DNA of 64,000 bases, taken from NCBI RefSeq assembly GCF_023499255.1, contig NZ_CP092183.1, forward strand, positions 3,716,501-3,780,500, given 5' to 3'. The notes beneath the pieces were generated by a model that had not been told where the DNA came from, ran no database searches, and worked only from the letters and a program-made list of their open reading frames with translations. The DNA is from Couchioplanes caeruleus. Its GTDB lineage: Bacteria > Actinomycetota > Actinomycetes > Mycobacteriales > Micromonosporaceae. A program made the position numbers and the translations under genes. Positions 33,304 to 41,917 of this stretch are shown in pieces; the stretch's first letter is position 1; every line of letters starts with the position of its first letter.

Positions 33304-34058
33304 ACGCCGCGGACCGCCCACGCCCGTGCCGTCAGCCGGATGCTGCCGTCCTCCTCGACCGGCACCCGCCGCCGCAGCGCCTCCCGCAAGGCCACCCGGG
33401 TCTGCTCGTCCAACCCCGCCAGATAGGCGGGCGCCGCACCCTGCCCGCCGAGGAACGGCTGCCAGTAGTCATCCCAGCCGCTGAAGACCGTCGGAACCTC
33501 GACGGCGCGCACCGCGACCTCGCCCAGCCCCGCGTCGGCCCACAGGGCGGCGAGCGGGTCCGGCCGGCACAGCGGGAACCGGGTGCCCTCGTCCATCGCG
33601 CCGTCCGGGTCGGCCTCGGCCGCGGCGTCCCAGAAGAGACGCATCATCGTCATGCCCTCGGCGTAGTCCCAGACGTACGCCGCGACCGTGCCGCCCGGGG
33701 CCGCGACCCGCGCGAACTCGGCCGCGGCGCGGGCCGGGCCGGGGACGAAGTTGAGCGCCAGGCCGCTGACCACGGCGTCGAAGCGGCCGTCGCGCAGCGG
33801 CAGCGCGCGGGCGTCGCCGGCCGCCCGGTCGCCGCTGTTCTGCCGCAGGAAACCCAGGGAAGGGTCGACGCCCAGCACCCGGGCCGCCCCGGACTCGCGG
33901 GCGGCGGCGGACAGGGCGCCGGTCCCGCAGCCGGCGTCCAGCCACAGCCCGCCCCGCGGCACGGCCAGCCAGGTCACGAACTCGCGGGCGACCCGGCGGC
34001 TCCAGCGGCCCACGTACGCCTCATAGGCGTCCCCCACGTCCCACACATCGCGCACCAT
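33294..34058 (-). CDS. Class I SAM-dependent methyltransferase
   Basis: A 254-residue cytoplasmic methyltransferase of the Methyltransf_11/25 type. GGLWLDAGCGTGALSAAA near 36-53 is motif I, RVLGVDPS is motif II, GRFDAVVSGLALNFV is motif IV and AAPGGTVAAYVWDY is motif V. The WDVGDAYEAYVGRWSRRVAREF opening resembles small-molecule methyltransferases. The substrate is unknown. ATG 34058 is chosen; GTG 34067 is also possible. It is divergent from the siderophore-interacting protein with only 23 bases between the starts, so their promoters overlap the neighbouring coding regions. Confidence 0.88.
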   Translation of the reverse strand: MVRDVWDVGDAYEAYVGRWSRRVAREFVTWLAVPRGGLWLDAGCGTGALSAAARESGAARVLGVDPSLGFLRQNSGDRAAGDARALPLRDGRFDAVVSGLALNFVPGPARAAAEFARVAAPGGTVAAYVWDYAEGMTMMRLFWDAAAEADPDGAMDEGTRFPLCRPDPLAALWADAGLGEVAVRAVEVPTVFSGWDDYWQPFLGGQGAAPAYLAGLDEQTRVALREALRRRVPVEEDGSIRLTARAWAVRGVRP

Positions 34059-34081
34059 GGGGCTCACGATAGGTTGGATCC

Positions 34082-34909
34082 ATGCCGACCAGGCCCGCAC
34101 GTCCCGCCAGAACCGGCGCCGTCACCCGCGTCGAGCAGCTCACCGCGCACATGGTCCGGATCGTCGTCGGTGGACCCGGCCTCGCGGACCTGCAGGCCGG
34201 CGAATTCACCGACCATTACGTCAAGGTGCTGTTCCCGCAGCCCGGCGTGGACTATCCGGAGCCGTTCGACATGGGCGCGATCCGCGAGTCCATGCCGCGC
34301 GAGACGTGGCCGCTGGTGCGGACGTACACCGTGCGGCGGTGGCGGCCGGAGGTGCCCGAGCTGTGGCTGGACTTCGTCGTGCACGGCGACGAGGGCGTCG
34401 CCGGGCCGTGGGCGAGCCGGGCGCGGGTCGGCGACCCGGTGCGGTTCATGGGACCGGGCGGCGGGTACGCCCCGGACCCCGCGGCCGGCTGGCACCTGTT
34501 CGCCGGCGACGAGAGCGCCCTGCCGGCGATCGCCGCGGCGCTGGAGGCCCTGCCGGCCGGCGCCCGGGCGTACGCGTTCCTCGAGGTCGCCGACGCCGGC
34601 GAGGAGCAGAAGCTGGAGACCGCCGCCGACGCGGAGATCACCTGGCTGCACCGCGGCGGCCGCCCGGTCGGCGAGGCGCTGGTGACCGCGGTGCAGGCGC
34701 TGCCGTGGCCGGACGACGACGTGCACGCGTTCGTCCACGGCGAGGCCACGTTCGTCAAGGAGCTGCGCCGCCTGCTCCGGGTGGAGAAGCGGATCCCCCC
34801 GGCCCGGCTCTCGATCTCCGGCTACTGGCGCCGCGGCCTCAACGAGGACGGCTGGCAGTCGACCAAGCGCGAGTGGAACCAGCAGATCGAGGCCGAGCAG
34901 GGGCAGTGA
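34082..34909 (+). CDS. Siderophore-interacting protein (FAD-dependent ferric-siderophore reductase)
   Basis: A 275-residue flavoprotein of the ViuB/SIP family. RTYTVRRWRP near residue 80 is the FAD-binding signature. HGDEGVAGPWASRARVGDPV follows, then GDESALPAIAAALE near 142-155 in the NAD(P) domain, and SGYWRRGLNEDGW near the end. The enzyme reduces ferric siderophores in the cytoplasm to release iron. No siderophore uptake gene lies nearby, and no iron-box palindrome is evident in the 23-bp upstream gap. It is convergent with the flavin disulfide reductase, 3 bases apart. Confidence 0.92.
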   Translation: MPTRPARPARTGAVTRVEQLTAHMVRIVVGGPGLADLQAGEFTDHYVKVLFPQPGVDYPEPFDMGAIRESMPRETWPLVRTYTVRRWRPEVPELWLDFVVHGDEGVAGPWASRARVGDPVRFMGPGGGYAPDPAAGWHLFAGDESALPAIAAALEALPAGARAYAFLEVADAGEEQKLETAADAEITWLHRGGRPVGEALVTAVQALPWPDDDVHAFVHGEATFVKELRRLLRVEKRIPPARLSISGYWRRGLNEDGWQSTKREWNQQIEAEQGQ

Positions 34910-34912
34910 GGA

Positions 34913-36331
34913 TCAGCGGCCGTACGTCTCCAGCAGGCGCAGCCAGATCTCGCTGATCGTCGGGTACGCCGGCACCGCGTGCCACAGCCGGTCGAGGGGC
35001 ACCTCGCCGGCCACCGCGATCGTCGCCGCCTGCAGGAGCTCGCTGACGTCGGGGCCGGCGAACGTGACTCCGAGCAGGACCTTGCGCTGTTCGTCGACCA
35101 CCATCCGGGCCGTGCCGGCGTACCCGTCGGCGTGCACGCTCGCGCCGGCGACGTTGCCGATCTCGTAGTCGACGACGCGGATGTCGTATCCGGCCTTGCG
35201 GGCGGCGCGTTCGGTCAGCCCGACCGCGGCGACCTCCGGGTCGGTGAAGACGACCTGCGGCACGGCCCGGTGGTCGGCGGTGGCGACGTGCCGGCCCCAC
35301 GGCTCGTCGGCGACCGGGGCACCGGCCGCGCGGGCGGCGATGACGTCACCGGCCGCCCGGGCCTGGTACTTGCCCTGGTGGGTGAGCAGCGCGCGGTGGT
35401 TGACGTCGCCGGTGGCGTACAGCCAGTCGTAGCCGGTGACCAGCATGGTGTCGTCGGTGTGCAGCCAGTCGCCCGGGGTGAGGCCGACGGTCTCGAGGCC
35501 GAGGTCGCCGGTGCGGGGCGTACGCCCGGTCGCGACGAGCACCTCCGCCGCCGTGACCGGTTCGCCGTCGCTCGTCTCCACGGTGACGCCGCTGTCCGAT
35601 CGGGACACCCGGGTGACGCCGGTGTCGAGCCGTACCGTCGCACCCAGCTCGCGCAGCCCCTTGGCGACGGCCTCGCCGGCGAACGGTTCCATCCCGCCGA
35701 GCAGGCCGCTGCGCGCGATGAGGGTGACCGTGCAGCCGAAGGACGCGTACGCGGTGGCCATCTCCGTCGCGACGACCCCGCCGCCGATGATCGCGAGGCT
35801 GTCCGGGACGTGCTGGGCCTCGGTGGCCTCCCGGCTGGTCCAGGGCCGGGCGGCGCGCAGCCCTTCGACGTCGGGCACCAGCGCGTCGGAGCCGGTGGAG
35901 AGCACGACGGCGTGCCGGGCGGTCAGCACGGTCCCGGTGCCGTCGGCGGCCGTCACGGTGACCTGCTTGACGCCGCTGAGCCGGCCGTGGCCGCGGACCA
36001 GCTCGATGCCGGCGCTCGCGACCCAGTCGACCTGGCTGCTGTCGTCCCAGTCGTGGGTGAAGGAGTTGCGGCGCTTGAGCACCGCCGTCACGTCGAGGTC
36101 GCCCGTGACCGCCTCCGCGGAGCCGGCGACGGCACGCGCCGCCCGCAACGCCTGGCCGGGCCGCAGCAGCGCCTTGGAAGGCATGCAAGCCCAGTACGAG
36201 CACTCGCCGCCGACCAGCTCGCGTTCGACCAGGGCGGCGGTGAGCCCGCCGCGCACCGCCCGGTCGGCCACGTTCTCGCCCACGGGCCCGGCTCCCACCA
36301 CGATCACGTCGTATTCGCTCATGTCACCCAT
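34913..36331 (-). CDS. FAD/NAD(P)-dependent pyridine-nucleotide-disulfide oxidoreductase
   Basis: A 472-residue flavoprotein of the lipoamide dehydrogenase/mercuric reductase class. VIVVGAGPVGENVA binds FAD, and the redox pair is Cys44/Cys49 in GGECSYWACMPSKAL. IIGGGVVATEMATAYASFG binds NAD(P), and YATGDVNHR is the second FAD contact. The C-terminal dimer domain ends AYPTISEIWLRLLE. In most relatives this reads HPTxSE, so the catalytic His is replaced by Tyr, which suggests a different substrate or mechanism. GAGGG lies 6 bases before ATG 36331. No partner such as lipoyl protein or a mer gene is nearby. Confidence 0.88.
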   Translation of the reverse strand: MGDMSEYDVIVVGAGPVGENVADRAVRGGLTAALVERELVGGECSYWACMPSKALLRPGQALRAARAVAGSAEAVTGDLDVTAVLKRRNSFTHDWDDSSQVDWVASAGIELVRGHGRLSGVKQVTVTAADGTGTVLTARHAVVLSTGSDALVPDVEGLRAARPWTSREATEAQHVPDSLAIIGGGVVATEMATAYASFGCTVTLIARSGLLGGMEPFAGEAVAKGLRELGATVRLDTGVTRVSRSDSGVTVETSDGEPVTAAEVLVATGRTPRTGDLGLETVGLTPGDWLHTDDTMLVTGYDWLYATGDVNHRALLTHQGKYQARAAGDVIAARAAGAPVADEPWGRHVATADHRAVPQVVFTDPEVAAVGLTERAARKAGYDIRVVDYEIGNVAGASVHADGYAGTARMVVDEQRKVLLGVTFAGPDVSELLQAATIAVAGEVPLDRLWHAVPAYPTISEIWLRLLETYGR

Positions 36332-36397
36332 GATCCACCCTCACCCGGAGATGTCCGCTGTGTTACGTGCCCGATGCGTTGTAATGACACGACAGAT

Positions 36398-36413
36398 CTT
36401 GCAAGCTCTTGCA
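36398..36413 (+). promoter_or_regulatory. CTTGCA repeats upstream of the amylopullulanase (MalR/Reg1-like operator)
   Basis: CTTGCAAG (a perfect palindrome, 36398-36405) is followed two bases later by CTTGCA (36408-36413), 57-72 bases before the gene. Repeated CTTGCA/TGCAAG elements are known in promoters of Streptomyces amylase genes controlled by the LacI-family maltose repressor. The assignment here is by resemblance. Confidence 0.6.
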
Positions 36414-36469
36414 TGGACGATCCAGCGGAGGTTAGCGTGCGTCGTCCGCGCCGATAGGAAGGCCTCGAT

Positions 36470-39400
36470 GTGGAGATCTCCCGGGTGAGCAGGCTGCTGC
36501 TCGCCGTCCTTCTCGTTCTCGGCGGGTGGGTTGTCACGCCGGCCCAGGCCGCGCCGGCCGCACCCGCTTGGGGCTCCGACCGGCCGGGCACGGCCACCCG
36601 CAACGACCAGTTCTACTTCGTCCTGCCGGACCGCTTCGCCAACGGCGACCCGCGCAACGACCGCGGCGGACTCGCCGGCGACCGGATGTCCACCGGGTAC
36701 GACCCGACCGACAAGGGCTTCTACCACGGCGGGGACCTCCAGGGCGTCATCGACCGCCTCGACTACATCCAGGGCCTCGGCACCACCGCGATCTGGCTCG
36801 CCCCGGTCTTCAAGAACCGGCCCGTGCAGGGCAGCGGCTCCGACATCTCGGCCGGCTACCACGGTTACTGGATCACCGACTTCACCCAGGTCGATCCCCA
36901 CTTCGGCACGAACGCCGACCTCAAGCGCCTGGTCCGGCTCGCGCACGCCCGGGGCATGAAGATCTACCTGGACATCATCGTCAACCACACGGCCGACGTC
37001 ATCACATACAAGGAGAACACCTACGCGTACGTCGACAAGGCGACACAGCCGTACCGCGACGCGCAGGGACGTGCCTTCGAGGACCGCAACTACGCCGACG
37101 GCACCCGGGCCTTCCCGCGGGTGAACGCCGCGTCGTTCCCGTACACGCCGGTGGTGAGCGCCGCCGACAGGAACGTCAAGGTGCCCGCCTGGCTCAACGA
37201 CCCGACGATGTACCACAACCGCGGCGACTCCACGTTCGTCGGCGAGAACAGCGAGTACGGCGACTTCTTCGGCCTCGACGACCTGTGGACCGAGCGGCCC
37301 GAGGTGGTCCGCGGCATGACGAAGATCTACGCCGACTGGATCTCGGCCACCGGCATCGACGGCTACCGGCTCGACACCGTCAAGCACTCCGATCTGGACT
37401 TCTGGCCGCAGTTCTCGGCCGGCATCCAGGCCGCGGCGAAGCGGGCCGGCAAGCCCGGGTTCTTCATGTTCGGTGAGGTCTACAGCGCCGACCAGGAGGT
37501 CGAGTCGACGTACATGCGCCGCGGCGGCCTGCCCGCCACGCTCGACTTCTCCTTCCAGGCCGCGGCGAAGTCCTACACCGCCGACGGTGGCTCCGCGAAG
37601 GCCCTCGCCGACCTGTACGCCAAGGACAGCCTCTACACCACCGACGACACCGGCGCTGGCCGGCTGCCGACGTTCCTGGGCAACCACGACATGGGCCGCA
37701 TCGGCTCGTTCGTGGCCGCCGGCGGCACCGACCCGGCGACCCACCTGCGCCGCGACGAGCTGGCCCACGAGCTGATGTTCCTCACCCGCGGCCAGCCGGT
37801 GATCTACTCCGGCGACGAGCAGGGCTTCACCGGCCCGGGCGGGGACAAGGACGCGCGGCAGGACATGTTCGCCAGCCGGACCGCCGACTACCTCGACGAC
37901 GACCTGCTCGGCACGGACCGTACCCACGCGCAGGCCAACTACGAGACCGGGCACCCGATCTACCGGACCATCGCCACGCTGGGCGCCCTGCGCAAGGCGC
38001 ACCCGGCGCTGCGCGACGGCGAGCAGGTCACCCGCTACGCGGCCGACGGTCCCGGCATCTTCGCCGCGTCCCGGATCAGCCGCGAGCGACGCGAGTACGT
38101 CGTGGCCGTCAACAACGCCACCACCGCGCAGACCGTCACCGTGGACACCTGGACGCCGAACGCCTCCTTCCAGGGCATCTACGGGGGAGCGGGCGCGCAG
38201 GCCACCGGGGCGGACGGCAAGCTGACCGTCACCGTCCCGGCCCTGTCGGCCGTGGTCTACCGCGCGGGTACGACCGTCGCGAAGGCCACGGCGGCCCCGA
38301 CCGTCCAGATCGCCTCTCCGGAGGCCGGCGCGTACGTGCCCACGCGCACCGACCTGACCGCGACCGTCACCGGCGACCCGCTCGCGACGGTCACCTTCGA
38401 GGCGAAGGTCGGCGGCCGCTGGACCCGGCTCGGCACCGACGGGGCCGCGCCCTACGAGGCGTCGCATGACCTGGCCGGACTCGCCGGCGGCACCGAGGTC
38501 ACCTACCGCGCGACCGTCAGCGACAGCAGGCACCGCACGGCCACCTCCACACGGAACGTGAGGGTCGGCACCCCGGTCACCACCTCCGGACCCGAGTACG
38601 CGATCGTGCACTACCAGCGCCCGGCCGGCGACTACGGCGACTGGGGGCTGTACGCCTTCGGCGACATCGATCCGTCCGCGGCGACCACGTGGCCGCAGGG
38701 GCAGCCGTTCGCGGGAGAGGACGCGTACGGTCGCTTCGCCTGGGTGAAACTGAAGCCCGGCGCCAAGAGCGTGGGCTTCATCGTGGTCGACAGGAACGGC
38801 GTCAAGGACGTGAGCGCCGACCGCTTCCTCGACCCGTCGGCGACCCCGGAGATCTGGCTGAAGCAGGGTGATCCCACGATCGTCACCGAGCACGACGCCG
38901 CCCCGCAGGACCAGGACACGGCGGTCATCCACTACCGCCGCGCCGACGGGGACTACGACGGCTGGGGCCTGCACGTGTGGGACGGCGCCGCGAACCCGAC
39001 CGACTGGTCGTCGCCGCTGAAGCCGGCCGGCACCGACGCGTTCGGCGTGACGTTCCGGGTGCCGCTGGCCGCCGGCGCCACCGGGCTGAACTACATCATC
39101 CACAAGGGCGACGCCAAGGACCTCCCCGACGACCAGCGGCTCGACGTCGCCACGGCCGGGCGCGAGGTGTGGCTGCTGGCCGGCGTACCCGATCGGCTGC
39201 TGCCGGTGGTCCGCAAGGCGGGCGGCGGTGGCGGCGTGGACGTCACGAAGTCCGCGGCCGTCTGGCTCGACCGCGAGACGATCGCCTGGAAGACCGGCGA
39301 GACCGACGGCCGGGTGTACGACCTGGTGTGGGCGCCCGCCGGCGGCCTCGACCCGGCCGCACCGCAGCACAGCCTGCGGCTGAGCGCCCAGCGCAACGGG

Positions 39401-41806
39401 CTGACCGAGGCGCAGCGGCAGAAGTACCCGCACCTGTGGCAGTACCACGCCTTCAAGCTGTCCCGGGGCGCCGACGTCCGTGGCCTGCTCAAGGGCCAGG
39501 TCGCTGTCACCGAACGCGACGCGCAGGGCAGGCTCCTGTCCGCCACGGGCGTCCAGCTCGCCGGCGCGCTCGACGACCTGTACGCGGCGGCCACGTCGGC
39601 GAAGCTCGGCCCGGCGTTCGACAGCGGCCGTCCCCGGCTGGCGGTCTGGGCGCCGACCGCGCAGAACGTGCAGCTGGAGCTCTCGGACACCCCGGCATCC
39701 CCGGTCCGCGTACTGCCGATGACCCGCGACTCGCGGACGGGCGTGTGGTCGGTCGCCGGCACCCGCGACTGGAAGGGCAAGTACTACCGCTACCGGGTCA
39801 CGGCGTGGCAGCCCGCGACGCAGAAGGTCGTCACCGCGAGCGTGACCGACCCGTACTCGGTGGCGCTGGCGGCGGACTCCACGCACAGCCAGATCGCCGA
39901 CCTGGCCGACCCGGCGCTCGCCCCGGCCGGCTGGCGCGGGCTGCGCAAACCCGCACCCGGCAGGATCCAGATCAGCGAGCTGTCCGTCCGGGACTTCTCC
40001 GCCGACGGCACGTACGCCGCGTTCACCCGCCCGGACACGCCCGGCATGAAGCACCTGCGCGAGCTGGCGAAGTCCGGAACCACACACGTCCACCTGCTGC
40101 CGGTGTTCGACTTCGCGTCCACCCCGGAGCGGCGGGCCGACCAGAAGCAGCCGCCCTGCGACCTGGCCTCGTTCCCGCCCGACTCCGACCAGCAGCAGAA
40201 GTGCATCGCCGCGGTGGCCGACCAGGACGGCTACAACTGGGGCTACGACCCGCTGCACTACACGACGCCCGAGGGCGGCTACGCCGTGAACCCCGAGGGC
40301 GCCGCGCGGACGAAGGAATTCCGGCAGATGGTCGCCGGGCTCAACGGCGCCGGCCTGCGCGTGGTCATGGACGTCGTCTACAACCACACCCCGGCCTCCG
40401 GGACCGATCCCCGCTCGGTGCTCGACCAGATCGTGCCCGGCTACTACCAGCGCCTGCTCGAGGACGGCACGGTCGCCGACTCGACGTGCTGCGCCAACAC
40501 CGCGCCCGAGAACGCGATGATGGGCAAGCTGGTCGTCGACTCGGTCGTCACGTGGGCGAAGGCGTACAAGGTCGACGGGTTCCGCTTCGACCTCATGGGT
40601 CACCACCCGAAGGCGAACATCCTGGCCGTGCGCAGGGCCCTCGACCGGCTCACCCTCGCCCGTGACGGCGTCGACGGCAGGAACATCTACGTGTACGGCG
40701 AGGGCTGGAACTTCGGCGAGGTGGCGGACGACGCCCGCTTCGTGCAGGCCACCCAGCAGAACATGGCCGGTACGGGCATCGGCACCTTCAACGACCGGCT
40801 GCGCGACGCCGTCCGCGGCGGCGGCCCGTTCGACGACAACCCGCGCGTGCAGGGCTTCGCGTCGGGGCTGTACACCGACCCCAACGGCGACGCCGTCAAC
40901 GGGACCGCGGCCGAGCAGAAGGCGCGGCTGCTGCACGACCAGGACCTGATCAAGGTCGGCCTCACCGGCAACCTCGCCGGCTACCGTTTCACCGCCTCCG
41001 ACGGCACGGCCACGACCGGGCGGCAGATCGACTACAACGGCTCGCCGGCCGGTTACAACGCCAGGCCCGTCGAGGCCGTCACGTACGTGGACGCGCACGA
41101 CAACGAGATCCTGTACGACGCGCTCGCGTACAAGCTGCCGCAGGCCACCTCGGCGACCGACCGGGCACGCATGCAGTCGGTGGCGCTGGCGGCCACCGCG
41201 CTCGGGCAGGGCCCCGGCTTCGTGACCGCGGGCAGCGAACGGCTGCGGTCGAAGTCGCTGGACCGCAACTCGTACAACTCCGGGGACTGGTTCAACCGGA
41301 TGAGCTGGGACTGCACGCAGGGCAACGGCTTCGGCCGCGGCCTGCCCCCGGCCGCCGACAACCAGGCCAAGTGGTCGTACGCGAAGCCCCTGCTGGCCGA
41401 CCCGGCGCTCAAGCCGGACTGCGCCGCGATCGGCCTGGCCGACGCCCGGTACCGGGAGCTGCTGCGGATCCGCACGTCCTCGCCGGTGTTCGGCCTGCCG
41501 ACCGCTGCCGAGGTGCAGAAGCGGCTGGCGTTCCCGCTGTCCGGCGCGGCCGAGACCCCGGGCGTCATCACGATGACCCTCGACGGTCGCGGCCTGGACC
41601 GGCACTGGAGGTCGGTCACCGTGGTCTTCAACGCCACCCCGGCCACGGCCACCCAGACGCTGCCGTCGCTGCGCGGCGCGGCCGTGAGCCTGCACCCGGT
41701 GCAGCGCGCCTCGGCCGACCCGGCGCTGCGGACGGCGTCGTTCGCCGCGGCCACCGGCACGTTCACCGTCCCGGCCCGGTCGGTGGCGGTGTTCGTGCAG
41801 TCCTGA
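36470..41806 (+). CDS. Secreted amylopullulanase: alpha-amylase fused to pullulanase-type debranching enzyme
   Basis: A 1778-residue exported enzyme with a signal peptide of about 27 residues. The first GH13 domain (about 40-600) has Asp302 (DGYRLDTVKH), Glu336 (FMFGEVYS) and Asp407 (LGNHDMGR). An Ig-like domain follows, then two pullulanase-associated starch-binding domains near 710 and 817 (IVHYQRPAGDYGDWGLYAF; VIHYRRADGDYDGWGLHVW). A CBM48-type region near 1054 leads to the second GH13 domain with Asp1374 (DGFRFDLMGHH), Glu1411 (VYGEGWNF) and Asp1544 (VDAHDNE), plus a C-terminal beta domain. One chain can thus cut alpha-1,4 and alpha-1,6 bonds of starch outside the cell. AGGAAGG lies 7 bases before GTG 36470. 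A strong terminator follows. Confidence 0.95.
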   Translation: MEISRVSRLLLAVLLVLGGWVVTPAQAAPAAPAWGSDRPGTATRNDQFYFVLPDRFANGDPRNDRGGLAGDRMSTGYDPTDKGFYHGGDLQGVIDRLDYIQGLGTTAIWLAPVFKNRPVQGSGSDISAGYHGYWITDFTQVDPHFGTNADLKRLVRLAHARGMKIYLDIIVNHTADVITYKENTYAYVDKATQPYRDAQGRAFEDRNYADGTRAFPRVNAASFPYTPVVSAADRNVKVPAWLNDPTMYHNRGDSTFVGENSEYGDFFGLDDLWTERPEVVRGMTKIYADWISATGIDGYRLDTVKHSDLDFWPQFSAGIQAAAKRAGKPGFFMFGEVYSADQEVESTYMRRGGLPATLDFSFQAAAKSYTADGGSAKALADLYAKDSLYTTDDTGAGRLPTFLGNHDMGRIGSFVAAGGTDPATHLRRDELAHELMFLTRGQPVIYSGDEQGFTGPGGDKDARQDMFASRTADYLDDDLLGTDRTHAQANYETGHPIYRTIATLGALRKAHPALRDGEQVTRYAADGPGIFAASRISRERREYVVAVNNATTAQTVTVDTWTPNASFQGIYGGAGAQATGADGKLTVTVPALSAVVYRAGTTVAKATAAPTVQIASPEAGAYVPTRTDLTATVTGDPLATVTFEAKVGGRWTRLGTDGAAPYEASHDLAGLAGGTEVTYRATVSDSRHRTATSTRNVRVGTPVTTSGPEYAIVHYQRPAGDYGDWGLYAFGDIDPSAATTWPQGQPFAGEDAYGRFAWVKLKPGAKSVGFIVVDRNGVKDVSADRFLDPSATPEIWLKQGDPTIVTEHDAAPQDQDTAVIHYRRADGDYDGWGLHVWDGAANPTDWSSPLKPAGTDAFGVTFRVPLAAGATGLNYIIHKGDAKDLPDDQRLDVATAGREVWLLAGVPDRLLPVVRKAGGGGGVDVTKSAAVWLDRETIAWKTGETDGRVYDLVWAPAGGLDPAAPQHSLRLSAQRNGLTEAQRQKYPHLWQYHAFKLSRGADVRGLLKGQVAVTERDAQGRLLSATGVQLAGALDDLYAAATSAKLGPAFDSGRPRLAVWAPTAQNVQLELSDTPASPVRVLPMTRDSRTGVWSVAGTRDWKGKYYRYRVTAWQPATQKVVTASVTDPYSVALAADSTHSQIADLADPALAPAGWRGLRKPAPGRIQISELSVRDFSADGTYAAFTRPDTPGMKHLRELAKSGTTHVHLLPVFDFASTPERRADQKQPPCDLASFPPDSDQQQKCIAAVADQDGYNWGYDPLHYTTPEGGYAVNPEGAARTKEFRQMVAGLNGAGLRVVMDVVYNHTPASGTDPRSVLDQIVPGYYQRLLEDGTVADSTCCANTAPENAMMGKLVVDSVVTWAKAYKVDGFRFDLMGHHPKANILAVRRALDRLTLARDGVDGRNIYVYGEGWNFGEVADDARFVQATQQNMAGTGIGTFNDRLRDAVRGGGPFDDNPRVQGFASGLYTDPNGDAVNGTAAEQKARLLHDQDLIKVGLTGNLAGYRFTASDGTATTGRQIDYNGSPAGYNARPVEAVTYVDAHDNEILYDALAYKLPQATSATDRARMQSVALAATALGQGPGFVTAGSERLRSKSLDRNSYNSGDWFNRMSWDCTQGNGFGRGLPPAADNQAKWSYAKPLLADPALKPDCAAIGLADARYRELLRIRTSSPVFGLPTAAEVQKRLAFPLSGAAETPGVITMTLDGRGLDRHWRSVTVVFNATPATATQTLPSLRGAAVSLHPVQRASADPALRTASFAAATGTFTVPARSVAVFVQS

Positions 41807-41827
41807 AGGTTCGCCATCTGTGTTCAC

Positions 41828-41863
41828 GCCGGCCGCGGCCCGGTTTAACGGGCCGCGGCCGGC
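41828..41863. terminator. Strong terminator after the amylopullulanase gene
   Basis: GCCGGCCGCGGCCCG and its exact complement form a perfect 15-bp stem with the loop GTTTAA, 21 bases after the stop. It separates the amylopullulanase transcript from the MFS/binding-protein operon, although read-through cannot be excluded. Confidence 0.85.
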
Positions 41864-41917
41864 GGTAACGTCACTCATGGAAGAAGGTCGATGTCGATCT
41901 CCTGAGGGCGGTACCCG

